Shown here: in pieces, positions 33,590 to 42,175 of the stretch
How the letters are laid out: each line of letters opens with the position of its first letter
Numbering within the stretch: position 1 is the stretch's first letter
Assembly: GCF_000092225.1 (NCBI RefSeq)
Contig: NC_014158.1
Span: 4,216,001 to 4,280,000, forward strand
DNA length: 64,000 nt
Direction: 5' to 3'
Source of the DNA: Tsukamurella paurometabola DSM 20162
GTDB taxonomy: Bacteria; Actinomycetota; Actinomycetes; Mycobacteriales; Mycobacteriaceae
The notes under the pieces: generated by a model
What the model was told of the DNA's origin: nothing
What the model saw: the letters and a program-made list of their open reading frames with translations, nothing else
The model's database searches: none
Translations under genes and position numbers: made by a program

Positions 33590-35254
33590 ATGACGACCCG
33601 CCGGAGTTTCCTGCGCGCCGGTGCGGCCACTCTCGCCGTAGCCGCAACGAGTGCCGTGACCACCCGTTACGCCCACGCCGTGCCGGGGATCGCCACCGCC
33701 ACCGGTACCGTCGGCACCACGCTCGACCGCGTCTGCGTGCCCGGCACTGCGCGGGCCGGCGGCTACCGCCCGCTGGTGCCCGGCGCCGGCTGGCCCCTGT
33801 ACGTACGCCAGGAGCTAGCCACCGCCGGCGCCGCGCGCGAGACCACGCGCGCGCCACTCGCCTCCTTCGTACAGATCACCGACATGCACATCGTCGACGC
33901 GCAGAGCCCCGCCCGGTTCGAATTCATCCACCCGTTCCAGGGCCCGGCCTTCCGGCCGCAGGAGACACTGACCACGCAGGGCGCAGTGGCGCTGGTACAG
34001 CGGATCAATGCCCTGCCCGGCGGCCCGTTCACCGGGCGCCCGTTCGACTGCGTGATCACCACCGGTGACAACACGGACAATCGGGAGTTGGCCGAGCTCA
34101 ACTGGTTCCAGACGGTGCTCTCGGGCGGAACCATCGTGCCCAACACCGGAGCCCCCGACCGATTCGAGGGGCTGCAGGCCAAGGGCGCGGCACTGTACTG
34201 GCAGCCCGAATCCCCGTACTGGGACATGTATAAGGACAAGGGCTTCCAACAGATTCCGGGTTTCCTCAACGCGGCGATCGGCGCGCACACCAGTCCCGGC
34301 CTGCGCACCCCGTGGTACGCGGTGGTCGGCAATCACGATGACAGCCTGCTCGGCACCCTGCCCAACGGCGTCGCCGACTGGCTGTACCTGTCCCCCGTCA
34401 AGTTCGACATTCCGCACACCGACCCGGCCGCTTTGGCGATCGCCCGCGCGCTTACCAGCGACCCGTCCCAGCTGGGCCCGATGCTCACGCAGCTCAAACT
34501 GTCCGGCCCGGTCATCCCGGTCACCCCGGACCCGAAGCGGGCACCGTTCAGCCCCCGCGAATTCGTGCGCCGGCACTTCGATCCCGCGCTCACCGGCCCC
34601 GGCCCCGTCGGACACGGGTTCTCCAGCCCGGACGGCCCCACCTGGTACACCTTCCAGCTCGCGCCCGGGGTCGTGGGCATCGCGCTCGATACGACCAACA
34701 ACCTCGGGCTCGCGGAGGGCACGATCGGTGAGAAGCAACTGGCATGGCTGGTCGGTCAACTCGCGGCACATCCGGATCAATTGGTGATCGTGTTCAGCCA
34801 CCACACATCTCGGTCGATGACGGCCAAGCTGCCCGATCCCGAGGAACCGGGTGAGAAGCAGTACGACGGCAACGTCCTCGTGTCGACGCTCGCGCAACAC
34901 CCGAACGTGATCGCCTGGGTGAACGGCCACACCCACAAGAACGAGATGATCGCGCACGCCGGTGCCACCCCGAAGCAGAGCTTCTGGGAGATCAATACCG
35001 CCAGCCACGTTGACTTCCCGCAGCTCGCCCGCATCATCGAGATCACGGATAACCGGGACGGCACGCTGAGCCTGTTCACCCCGCTGATCGAGGCGGACAG
35101 CCCCGTGACCGCGAATCCGTCGGATCTCAGCTCGCAGGGCCTGGCCAGCCTGTACCGCGAGCTGTCGTACAACGACGTGCACCGCGACGATAAGCTGCTC
35201 GGCGCCGAGGCCGACCGCAACTGCGAACTGCTCCTCACCCACCCGCTGCGCTGA
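33590..35254 (+). CDS. Tat-exported metallophosphoesterase
   Basis: A 554-residue secreted phosphoesterase. The N-terminus MTTRRSFLRAGAATLAVAAT is a twin-arginine signal ending near AHAVPG, so it is exported folded. The calcineurin-like metal motifs are complete and ordered: FVQITDMHIVD (DxH), VITTGDNTDN (GDN), YAVVGNHDDS (GNHD), VIVFSHHTS and AWVNGHTHKNEM (GHTH). Length and layout match the TIGR03767 type of actinobacterial secreted phosphoesterases. Natural substrate unknown; phosphate scavenging or envelope remodelling are possible. It stands alone with its own promoter region and a CRP-like box. Confidence 0.87.
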   Translation: MTTRRSFLRAGAATLAVAATSAVTTRYAHAVPGIATATGTVGTTLDRVCVPGTARAGGYRPLVPGAGWPLYVRQELATAGAARETTRAPLASFVQITDMHIVDAQSPARFEFIHPFQGPAFRPQETLTTQGAVALVQRINALPGGPFTGRPFDCVITTGDNTDNRELAELNWFQTVLSGGTIVPNTGAPDRFEGLQAKGAALYWQPESPYWDMYKDKGFQQIPGFLNAAIGAHTSPGLRTPWYAVVGNHDDSLLGTLPNGVADWLYLSPVKFDIPHTDPAALAIARALTSDPSQLGPMLTQLKLSGPVIPVTPDPKRAPFSPREFVRRHFDPALTGPGPVGHGFSSPDGPTWYTFQLAPGVVGIALDTTNNLGLAEGTIGEKQLAWLVGQLAAHPDQLVIVFSHHTSRSMTAKLPDPEEPGEKQYDGNVLVSTLAQHPNVIAWVNGHTHKNEMIAHAGATPKQSFWEINTASHVDFPQLARIIEITDNRDGTLSLFTPLIEADSPVTANPSDLSSQGLASLYRELSYNDVHRDDKLLGAEADRNCELLLTHPLR

Positions 35255-35359
35255 CCGATTACGCGGTGTGCGAAACCGCACCTCCACTGCGAGCTTCTGC
35301 GCAGGCGGCCGGGCAGACTCGGGGGCGACGTCGCACCGCGACGAGAAGGAGGCACCGAG

Positions 35360-35728
35360 GTGACCACCGCAGAAGCCCTCGCCGCCATCGACCGCAGTGA
35401 GGTAGTGCAGCTGACCACTATGACCCGCGACGGGCGCGCGATCTCTACTCCGGTGGGCGCCACCGTGACCGACGGTGTGGTGTACATCCGTAGCCAGCGC
35501 CGGGCGAAAGGCCTGTGGTACCGCCGGGCCCTGAACACACCGCGTGGAACCATCGAGGTGGGCCCTGTCGCACTGCCCGTGACATTCGCGCACGTCGACG
35601 ATGTGGCCGAGCTGCGTCGGCTCCGCGACGCAACCCTCGCCAAGTACGGCGGCGCACTCCGTTCACTGCTGCTGCGGCCGGCGCTGTGGTGGACCCGCGA
35701 CGTGGTGATCCGGGCGACGCCCGCCTGA
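35360..35728 (+). CDS. DUF2255/PNPOx-like small protein
   Basis: A 122-residue protein starting at GTG 35360 after AGAAGGAGG. The sequence EALAAIDRSEVVQLTTMTRD, VVYIRSQRRAKGLWYRRALN and VTFAHVDDVAELRRLRDATL fits small split-barrel, flavin-reductase/PNPOx-like proteins annotated as DUF2255. Such proteins often bind flavin or F420. There is no clear catalytic motif. The FAD monooxygenase gene starts 53 bases after its stop, so the two may be co-transcribed. Confidence 0.68.
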   Translation: MTTAEALAAIDRSEVVQLTTMTRDGRAISTPVGATVTDGVVYIRSQRRAKGLWYRRALNTPRGTIEVGPVALPVTFAHVDDVAELRRLRDATLAKYGGALRSLLLRPALWWTRDVVIRATPA

Positions 35729-35781
35729 GTATGACGGCGCGGTTGCGTCCCGCCGTGCCGGCCACGCAGACTGGATCTGTG

Positions 35782-36753
35782 ATGACGACCGTTCGCGAGA
35801 TCCGGATCGCGGGCGCGGGTCCCGCGGGGCTGACCACCGCTGCTGCGCTGATCGCCGCCTCCGAGGCGCCGGAGCGGGTCGTCGTGCATGAGGCCGTCGA
35901 CGAAGCCGCCGCCGTCGGTACCGGCGCGTTTCTGGGCTTGTCGCCGTCGGTGTTCGGCGCGTTGGGCCGGTTCGGCTCGCTCGAAGTACTGTTCCGGGAG
36001 GCGCCTACGATCGGCGCGATCCGTCTGGTCCAGCCCGACGGTGCCGATGTCACCCGGCCGTTGCCCGGTCCGCTGTGCATGGTCACGCGGCGAGGGCTGG
36101 TCGCTGCACTGCTCGATGGCGTACGCGAATCCGGCGTCGAAGTGCGATTCGGATCCGCCGTCACACAGGATGATTCGTTCGATGGATGGACCGTTGGCGC
36201 CGACGGCGTGCATTCAGCGGTTCGCCGATTCGCCGGGTTCGAGCACCTGCCCGCCCCCATCGCCCCGGGGATCAGTGCCCGGTTCGCGCCTCGGTTCACC
36301 GGTACCGCACCAGATCTGGATCGGGATGTGCTCACATTCTTCCGTGGCGATCGCGGGGCCGCTGCCGGATTCCTCGCCGGTGATCACGGAGTGCTGGCCT
36401 TCACCCGCACCCCCGACGGTGCAACGCTCGGGGAGCTGGGATTCCGGCTCAACGATGCCGTGCTCGACGCCCTGGACGGTGGGTGCGACGCCCCCATCCG
36501 GGTGTGGGAGACCCCGGTACCCGAGTCCGTCGGCGACGGCGGCAACCCCTGGCGAGCCGGACGGTCGTTGCTGATCGGCGACGCGGCGCACGCGAAATCG
36601 CCAGCCTCCGGGAGCGGCGCCGCCGATGCCATCACCGATGCCCTGCACCTCGCACCGGCACTTCACTCCAGGTCCGACGATGCGGTGACAGCGGCAATGG
36701 ACGAACTCCTCGCCCGCGAGCGTGCCCGCCGCATACCCGGCCCGCCCCGCTGA
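35782..36753 (+). CDS. FAD-dependent monooxygenase-like oxidoreductase
   Basis: A 323-residue flavoprotein of the PHBH/UbiH type. EIRIAGAGPAGLTTAAALIA gives the dinucleotide-binding turn, GADGVHSAVRRFAG the DG motif binding FAD and NAD(P)H, and SLLIGDAAHAKSPASGSGAA the GD motif contacting the FAD ribityl. It is somewhat shorter than typical group-A monooxygenases (about 380-400). I chose ATG 35782 because the protein then starts six residues before the glycine turn; ATG 35731, three bases after the previous stop, would add 17 residues. Substrate unknown. Confidence 0.8.
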   Translation: MTTVREIRIAGAGPAGLTTAAALIAASEAPERVVVHEAVDEAAAVGTGAFLGLSPSVFGALGRFGSLEVLFREAPTIGAIRLVQPDGADVTRPLPGPLCMVTRRGLVAALLDGVRESGVEVRFGSAVTQDDSFDGWTVGADGVHSAVRRFAGFEHLPAPIAPGISARFAPRFTGTAPDLDRDVLTFFRGDRGAAAGFLAGDHGVLAFTRTPDGATLGELGFRLNDAVLDALDGGCDAPIRVWETPVPESVGDGGNPWRAGRSLLIGDAAHAKSPASGSGAADAITDALHLAPALHSRSDDAVTAAMDELLARERARRIPGPPR

Positions 36754-36791
36754 TCGGCGGCGGCTGGCCAGGAGGACGTCACCCAATTGAA

Positions 36792-38390
36792 CTAGGCTGC
36801 GTCAGGAATGTTTGCGGGCACGCTTGCGCGCCAGGTGTTGTCGGTGTCGTGTTCGTGCAGAAGTGCTTCGAGTACGGGTGGGCCGTGCGGGCCATCGAGG
36901 ATCGCGTCGATATCGGTGTAGGTGGTATCGATGCGGTCCTGGTACTGGACGCGTAGATCCTCTGCTCGCCATTGCCTGCGGAGTTGTTCGCGGGTGCGGT
37001 GCCAGCGTTCGAGGGCCTGGTAATACAGCTCGGCGGCGTGGTGGTTGTGGTTGATGCGGTGCTTGCCGGTGGGGTCGGCGTTGCGGCGCCATCCGATCCG
37101 CCCGGCGTAGTCGCCGATGGGGACGACGATGGTCTCCATCCCACTGGGTGTGGGATTGACTTTGGCGTGGTGGGCATCGCACGCAAGGGTGAGGCCGGTG
37201 ATGTCGGTGCGCCCGCCACGCTGCCATTCGGTGACGTGATGCACCTGCGTCCGCGTCGCGGGGGCATCGCAGCCCGGTGCGCTACAGCCCCGTTCGCTGC
37301 CGTAGAGCGCGATCCGCTGATCCGCGGTGGCGAGACGCTTCTCTCGACCGAGGAACAGGGGTCGTTGGTGGAGGTCGAGGAGGAGGACGTATTTCGGGTT
37401 GGTGCCCGCCATGCGGATGGCGTCTGTGATGGACAGCCTGCCGCCGGTGGCGGTGGTCGCGATCCCGACCTCGGATTCGAGCTGATCGATGCCCATGGTG
37501 ATGATCGGAACGCATGACAGTCCGCGGTGCTGGCCGAGTTCACCCGACGAGACCGCGAGCCGCAGGGCGTGCGTCAACGCGTCGTGTTGGCGTTGGGCGA
37601 GGCTGCGGTGATCCCGCTCCGCCGCCTCGTGCAACTGGTCGGCGGTGGCGCCCTCAGCCGGGCTGTCGGGATCGTCCGGGTTGTGCACCCCGGGGCGGGC
37701 GTATTTCGCGAATACCGCTTCCATCAACGCCCGGCATTCGGCGGACATCGTGCCGCCGAAGTCCGAGATCAGATTCTTATCCTGGCGCCCGATTTCCAGT
37801 CCGCGGGCGCGGCGTGCTTTCTCCGGGTTCGGCTCCACTCCATCGGGGTCCAGCAACTCGATCGCCCGCTGGCCGACCTTGGCTACGTCTTCGGGGGTGA
37901 CCTCCCGCGCCGCCGTCACCAGAATGTCTTCCAACACGTCGGGCTGATCCACACTGGGTGGGCAGGACCGGAACACCTGCTCGATCACCAACGCATGCCG
38001 TTCACTGATCGCCCCCTGCCGCTGCGCCGCCAACGTCAACGCGAACCGCGGCTGCGCAACACCACAGGGCAGGTGCTCGATCGCCCGGCCCCGCGCACCG
38101 GCAACCCGGTCGCGGGCTTCGGCGCCGGCGAGCCGTAACCGATCCACCAACATTTCCTTGAGGCCGGTGTAGCCGAGGCTGCCGGGCAGGCCCTGCTCGT
38201 GCGCGACCTGCACCAGCGCGTGCTGCGCCACCGGCACCTTCCGCGCCGCAACTTCCAGCCGCGACAACGCCTCCAACACTTCGGGGGAGGACAGCAGCAC
38301 CGGATCCGTGGAGGCCAGGATTTCAGTGGCGTGTTCGAAGGCGGCGAGCGCATCCAAATACTGCGCTGACGTGCACACCGTCTCGGTCAT
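36792..38390 (-). CDS. DUF222/HNH endonuclease, 13E12 repeat family
   Basis: A 532-residue protein of the 13E12/DUF222 group, multi-copy in many Mycobacteriales and suspected to be mobile. The DUF222 part covers about residues 30-330. The HNH nuclease motif follows: CSAPGCDAPATRTQVHHVTE, then TLACDAHHAKVNPTPSG, with zinc-binding cysteines and the HH/H catalytic histidines all present. The last 130 residues are polar. No frameshift is seen, so it can be functional. An SOS-like box lies 57 bases upstream; 13E12 genes are known LexA targets in M. tuberculosis. No flanking repeats or transposase were found. Confidence 0.88.
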   Translation of the reverse strand: MTETVCTSAQYLDALAAFEHATEILASTDPVLLSSPEVLEALSRLEVAARKVPVAQHALVQVAHEQGLPGSLGYTGLKEMLVDRLRLAGAEARDRVAGARGRAIEHLPCGVAQPRFALTLAAQRQGAISERHALVIEQVFRSCPPSVDQPDVLEDILVTAAREVTPEDVAKVGQRAIELLDPDGVEPNPEKARRARGLEIGRQDKNLISDFGGTMSAECRALMEAVFAKYARPGVHNPDDPDSPAEGATADQLHEAAERDHRSLAQRQHDALTHALRLAVSSGELGQHRGLSCVPIITMGIDQLESEVGIATTATGGRLSITDAIRMAGTNPKYVLLLDLHQRPLFLGREKRLATADQRIALYGSERGCSAPGCDAPATRTQVHHVTEWQRGGRTDITGLTLACDAHHAKVNPTPSGMETIVVPIGDYAGRIGWRRNADPTGKHRINHNHHAAELYYQALERWHRTREQLRRQWRAEDLRVQYQDRIDTTYTDIDAILDGPHGPPVLEALLHEHDTDNTWRASVPANIPDAA

Positions 38391-38712
38391 CGCCGCCTCC
38401 CTCCCGCTTCCTATTCTACTCGAAAGTTTCGAGACTGCAACAGGTTTCGAACATGATTTCTATGTTGTCGCTGAGGTTGTCGAGGCGCAGGTGAAGCACG
38501 AACTCGGCCACACATGCGCCCTCTCTTGAGCGCGGGTGCCGCCTGTCCTGTGCTGCGACCGGGCACACGTGGACGGGCACGGCCACTGCGTCCCCTCGCA
38601 CGAACCTCCGCCCCGGCAGCCTCCAGGCATCGACGGTCACCGATCACACGGCAGCGTTCCGAGCCGCAGTTGTAAGGAGTTGTCAGCCGCCGGCTGTACC
38701 GGCGCAGGAGCG
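38391..38712. other. Intergenic region between HNH gene and bioN
   Basis: No convincing gene in this 322-bp gap; open frames on both strands are short and poorly biased. It holds a palindrome CTCGAAAGTTTCGAG (38419-38433) and the SOS-like box listed separately. The part next to the HNH gene is more AT-rich than the surroundings. Confidence 0.5.
38447..38462 (-). promoter_or_regulatory. Putative LexA (SOS) box upstream of the 13E12 HNH gene
   Basis: On the minus strand TAGAAATCATGTTCGA matches 10 of 12 fixed positions of the mycobacterial SOS box TCGAAC-N4-GTTCGA, with one half-site perfect. It lies about 57 bases before the HNH start. Confidence 0.55.
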
Positions 38713-39288
38713 CTACAGTCCCCGCGCAGCGAGGGCCTCACCCAGGAGATCGGCATCCCGGATGAGGCGGACCAGCACCGTCGGAAGAACGCGGACCAGA
38801 GAGGCGCGCTGTCCCCGTGCCCAGGCGGCCTCGCGGGTTTGCCGGACGATGGCGATCACGGTCGGGATCGACCGAATAGTCAAGGCCACCAAGAGTTCCA
38901 CCCGCCACCCCAATACTCTGCCGGCGAGCGAGGCGAGATCGGCGACCCGGGTGGTGAACACCAGCAGATTGCCTGCCAGCACGCCCACGATCAGTTGCCC
39001 CACCGGACCGACGGCATCGCGCGCCCCGCCGGGCCATCCCCGGCTGAGGAGGTAGAACCCCGTCAGTATCACGGCGAACAGCAGCGCCGGTGCAACCGCG
39101 CGCCAGAGGTACACCGGTCGCAACCGTGCGATCGGAAATAGCAGCGCCACAACGCCTGCCGCCGCGGCGAGCGGCACCGGTCGCGGTACGATCGCGAGCA
39201 GGGTGACCAGCACCAGCATCGTCGCCAGTTTCGACCAGGCGGGGAGTCGGTGGACCGGCGAATCACGCGAGACGTACTGGCCGATCAC
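38713..39288 (-). CDS. bioN: Biotin ECF transporter transmembrane subunit BioN (EcfT)
   Basis: The 191-residue T-component of an energy-coupling-factor biotin importer, linking the ATPase to the S-component BioY. It begins VIGQYVSRDSPVHRLPAWSK, the typical EcfT start, and has about four or five hydrophobic segments. The two coupling-helix motifs are visible: EAAWARGQR and the C-terminal EALAARGL, each with the Ala-Arg-Gly core that docks on the ATPase. GTG 39288 overlaps the bioM stop. The protein ends right at the second motif, as in short BioN forms. Confidence 0.9.
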   Translation of the reverse strand: MIGQYVSRDSPVHRLPAWSKLATMLVLVTLLAIVPRPVPLAAAAGVVALLFPIARLRPVYLWRAVAPALLFAVILTGFYLLSRGWPGGARDAVGPVGQLIVGVLAGNLLVFTTRVADLASLAGRVLGWRVELLVALTIRSIPTVIAIVRQTREAAWARGQRASLVRVLPTVLVRLIRDADLLGEALAARGL

Positions 39289-39986
39289 TGTTCCGCCAGC
39301 TCCCGGTATGCGGAAATCGCTGCGGCAGGGGCACCGTCGAAGACCACCGCGCCCTCGTCCATCACCAGCACCCGATCGAAATCGTCGAGCAATTCCAGGT
39401 GATGCGTCAACAGGATCACCTGCTGTTCCAGCGCGGCGATCCGGGTTCGCACCGTGAGCACATTCCGCAGATCCAACAGCGTGGTCGGCTCGTCGCACAC
39501 CAGGATCTTGGGCTCGGTCACCAACACCGACGCGAAGGCCAACATCTGCTTCTGCCCCGAACTGAGCAGCTGCGCCGGTGCGTCCGCGTGGTCGGCGAGA
39601 CCGAACTCGGTGAGAACCTGCACCACCCGCTCCCGGATCCGCGCCGTCTGCGCAGCATCGAGCCGACCGCGGCGCCGGCCCCGCGGCCGCAGCGACAACG
39701 CGACGTCCTCTGCGGGCGTGGGCATCACGATCTGCGCCGACGCATCGGCGAACATGAACCCGACCTGCGCGCGGACTTCGGCCCGGTGCTTGCGCACGTC
39801 CAGGCCGAGCGTGTGGACGGATCCGCGGTCCGGGACGACGAGCCCGTTCACGGTGCGCGCCAAGGTCGATTTCCCCGAACCGTTCGCACCGATGATCCCG
39901 ACCCGGCGTTCTGTCAGCTCCGCCGAGACACCGCGCAACACGGTGCGCTCGTCGTAGGCGTGCCAGACGTCGTCGAGAACGATCAC
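39285..39986 (-). CDS. bioM: Biotin ECF transporter ATPase BioM
   Basis: ABC ATPase of the BioMNY biotin importer, 233 residues. Walker A is GANGSGKST, signature LLSSGQKQMLAFASVL, Walker B ILVCDEPTTLLDL, and the switch histidine sits in LLTHHLELL. GTG 39986 overlaps the bioY stop (GTGA), and its own stop overlaps bioN. The open frame runs further upstream but reads antisense-like text over bioY, so the coupled start is preferred. Only one ATPase gene is present, consistent with a homodimeric biotin-dedicated ECF module. Confidence 0.92.
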   Translation of the reverse strand: MIVLDDVWHAYDERTVLRGVSAELTERRVGIIGANGSGKSTLARTVNGLVVPDRGSVHTLGLDVRKHRAEVRAQVGFMFADASAQIVMPTPAEDVALSLRPRGRRRGRLDAAQTARIRERVVQVLTEFGLADHADAPAQLLSSGQKQMLAFASVLVTEPKILVCDEPTTLLDLRNVLTVRTRIAALEQQVILLTHHLELLDDFDRVLVMDEGAVVFDGAPAAAISAYRELAEQ

Positions 39987-40552
39987 GCCGGGCGCTGCGC
40001 GATCCTGGGATAGGCCCGCACCACGGTCACCGTCACCAGCGCGGTGATGGCCACCTTGATCAGATCTCCGGGAAGGAACTGCACGGCGTTCGAGGCGAGC
40101 GCGAACAGGCCGCTCCCGGTGCGCCACGCCGACCATGGGATGCCCACCGCGTAGACGATCACCATCAGGCCGATCACGTTGGCCAGGGCCACCTTCCACA
40201 CGCTAGTGCGACCCCACCGGTCCACCAGGTAGCCGGTCACCAGGGCGCCGATGATCGCGCCCACCAGGTATCCGCCGGTGGGCCCGGTGAGTACCGCCGG
40301 TCCGCCACGGCCACCCGCGGCGATCGGCAGGCCGATCACGATGAGCAGTACGTACAGCGCTACCGAGGCGCCGCCCCAGGGGAACCCGAGCAGGGTGGCC
40401 GCCAGCATGAACCCCAGGGTCTGCAGGGTGATCGGCGTGATGCCGCCGAAGCTGATACCGGGCGGCATCGCGAGCACCGCCATGAGCGCGGTGAACATGG
40501 CGATGAGAGCCAGGTCGCGCGGGGTGGCGCGGTAGGTCGAAGCGTTGAACAC
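39983..40552 (-). CDS. bioY: Biotin transporter substrate-binding subunit BioY
   Basis: S-component that binds biotin in the membrane, 189 residues with six hydrophobic segments. The N-terminus has ALIAMFTALMAVLAMPPGIS and GGITPITLQTLGFMLAATLL, the classic BioY block; GPTGGYLVGAIIGALVTGYL follows mid-protein. It starts at GTG 40552 as first gene of bioY-bioM-bioN. The BioQ-type box overlaps this start codon, so transcription must begin at or very near it, or the true start is a little further in. Confidence 0.92.
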   Translation of the reverse strand: MFNASTYRATPRDLALIAMFTALMAVLAMPPGISFGGITPITLQTLGFMLAATLLGFPWGGASVALYVLLIVIGLPIAAGGRGGPAVLTGPTGGYLVGAIIGALVTGYLVDRWGRTSVWKVALANVIGLMVIVYAVGIPWSAWRTGSGLFALASNAVQFLPGDLIKVAITALVTVTVVRAYPRIAQRPA

Positions 40553-40558
40553 GGTTCA
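40546..40558. promoter_or_regulatory. BioQ-type operator between bioY and bioQ
   Basis: TGAACACGGTTCA is a perfect 13-bp palindrome (TGAAC-N3-GTTCA), essentially the BioQ motif known in Corynebacterium and mycobacteria. It overlaps the bioY start codon and lies 35 bases before the divergent TetR gene. Confidence 0.8.
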
Positions 40559-40592
40559 AGAAGTAATCCGGTGCTCGGCTAGAGTCAAGTCC

Positions 40593-41171
40593 GTGGCCAT
40601 CAACCGACAGGACGTGCTGACCTCCGCGATCGGCGTCCTCGATCAGGTGGGGCTCCCCGATCTCACGATGCGCCGCGTGGCCGGCGAGCTGGGGGTGGCT
40701 CCCGGCGCCCTCTACTGGCATATCCCCAATAAACAATCCCTGCTCGCGGCGATCGCCGACACCATCCTCGCCGACCCCGCCCTCGCGGCAGCCGCATCGA
40801 AGTCCCGGATGCGCTGGGACCGCCAGCTCACCGGGTACGCGCACGCCCTGCGCACCGTGCTGCGCCGGCACCGGGACGGCGCCGAGGTGGTCTCCGCATC
40901 ACTGGCCTCGCAGTTGGGCACCAAGAATCTGCACGCCCAGATCGCCGAGATCGCGACCTCCGCAGGCGCGAAACCCGCCGATGCGTCCGCCGTCGCCCTC
41001 ACGCTGGCCCACTTCGTCGTGGGCTTCACCTTCGAGGAACAGACCCGCGAGGCCATGAGCCGCGCCGGCGCGGCGGCGGGCGAGCTGGACGAACCCGGCA
41101 CCGACCGGGCCTTCGCCGGCGGCGTCGACCTCATCATCGACGGCCTCCGCAGCCGCCTACCCGGCTTGTAG
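40593..41171 (+). CDS. bioQ: TetR-family regulator, probable biotin repressor BioQ
   Basis: A 192-residue TetR protein. The HTH is NRQDVLTSAIGVLDQVGLPD followed by LTMRRVAGELGVAPGALYWH and IPNKQSLLAAIAD. The C-terminal half resembles TetR_C/BioQ-type domains (FVVGFTFEEQTREAMSRAG). It starts at GTG 40593 with a TAGAGT box shortly upstream, possibly leaderless. Divergent position from bioYMN and the BioQ palindrome between them make the assignment to biotin control strong; a sequence search would confirm it. Confidence 0.82.
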   Translation: MAINRQDVLTSAIGVLDQVGLPDLTMRRVAGELGVAPGALYWHIPNKQSLLAAIADTILADPALAAAASKSRMRWDRQLTGYAHALRTVLRRHRDGAEVVSASLASQLGTKNLHAQIAEIATSAGAKPADASAVALTLAHFVVGFTFEEQTREAMSRAGAAAGELDEPGTDRAFAGGVDLIIDGLRSRLPGL

Positions 41172-41180
41172 CGAAGCCGG

Positions 41181-41627
41181 TCAGCGCCCGATCAGCGCCG
41201 CCGCCCGATCCACCGCGTAGCCGTAACCCGCGATGCCGCACCCTGCGATCACCGCAGCGGCGACCGGCGAAACGAAGGAGTGCTGCCGGAAGGCCTCGCG
41301 CGCGTGCACGTTGGAGATGTGTACCTCGATCACCGGGAGCTCGGGAATGACCAAGGCATCGGCCAGGGCCACCGAGGTGTGCGTCCACCCCGCCGGATTG
41401 ATCACGATCGCCGAGAATTCCTTGGACCGCGCCGCATGATGGATCCACTCGATCATTTCGGCCTCGTCGTTGGTCTGCCGCACATCGACGGAGACTCCGG
41501 CCGCGGTACCCGCGCGCTCGCATTCGGCGACGACGTCGGCGTACGAACTCGTCCCGTAGACCTCGGGCTGCCGCACCCCGAGCATGTTGAGATTCGGTCC
41601 GTTCAGCACCAGGATGACAGAGGCCAT
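41181..41627 (-). CDS. aroQ: Type II 3-dehydroquinate dehydratase
   Basis: Third enzyme of the shikimate pathway, dehydrating 3-dehydroquinate to 3-dehydroshikimate. The 148 residues begin VILVLNGPNLNMLGVRQPEV YG, containing the catalytic Arg and Tyr of the flexible loop. FSAIVINPAGWTHTSVALAD gives the conserved Asn/Thr block, and IEVHISNVHAREAFRQHSFV the catalytic histidine. Length fits the dodecameric type-II family. It is convergent with bioQ and stands apart from other aro genes. Confidence 0.95.
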   Translation of the reverse strand: MASVILVLNGPNLNMLGVRQPEVYGTSSYADVVAECERAGTAAGVSVDVRQTNDEAEMIEWIHHAARSKEFSAIVINPAGWTHTSVALADALVIPELPVIEVHISNVHAREAFRQHSFVSPVAAAVIAGCGIAGYGYAVDRAAALIGR

Positions 41628-41746
41628 AGGCCCGTAGCCTAGCCTTCTTCACAGCACGACTCCGAGATCGAAATCCCACGGCGTGCGCATCCGGGCTTCG
41701 GCCATGTAGGGTGCTATGTATTCGTAAACACTGAAGGGAGGGCCTG

Positions 41747-42151
41747 ATGACCACGTTCGCGGCCAAGCTGAACCGACTTTTCGAGGTGGTGCATCCTGCC
41801 GACCGCGGCCCCTACACCTCGTCCGAGTTCTGCCGGATGGTGGAGGAGAGCGGCGGCAAGCTGTCCGTTCCCTATCTCTCGCAGCTCCGGTCGGGCCGTA
41901 GCTCGCGCCCCGCGTACGACATGGTCGCGTCCATCGCGCAGACCTTCGGCGTGCGGGCCGAGTACTTCTCCGATCCGCTGTACGAGCGCGAGGTGCTCGC
42001 CGACCTCGAGCTGACCCGCGAGCTCCGCGAGTCCGGCATGCTCGAAATGGCCCGTCGTTCGGTGAAGCTGTCGGCGGATCGTCGCGCCGCACTCGCCGGC
42101 CTCCTGGCCGAGTTCGAGGCCGAGGAGAACGGCGAGAAGCCCGCCTCCTAG
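41747..42151 (+). CDS. EspR-like helix-turn-helix DNA-binding protein
   Basis: A 134-residue regulator resembling mycobacterial EspR (Rv3849). The opening TTFAAKLNRLFEVVHPADRG is close to that of EspR, then YTSSEFCRMVEESGGKLSVP YLSQLRSGRSSRPAYDMVAS forms the HTH and IAQTFGVRAEYFSDPLYERE follows. The C-terminal helices resemble the EspR dimerisation region. GGGAGG lies six bases before the ATG. EspR acts as a nucleoid-associated regulator; this one faces an ImmA/IrrE-type protease and a MAB_1171c-like membrane protein, so it may be a local regulator of that module. It could instead be a paralogue, as the sequence is clearly diverged. Confidence 0.78.
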   Translation: MTTFAAKLNRLFEVVHPADRGPYTSSEFCRMVEESGGKLSVPYLSQLRSGRSSRPAYDMVASIAQTFGVRAEYFSDPLYEREVLADLELTRELRESGMLEMARRSVKLSADRRAALAGLLAEFEAEENGEKPAS

Positions 42152-42175
42152 GCGACCCGCTCAACCCGACAGGGC

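Noticed and set aside
38419-38433. CTCGAAAGTTTCGAG palindrome considered as the SOS box
   Set aside because: Half-site spacing is wrong for a LexA box (one base between arms instead of four); the neighbouring site at 38447 fits better.
38536-39141. Plus-strand frame opposite bioN
   Set aside because: Antisense text over the EcfT gene, whose coupling motifs are plain.
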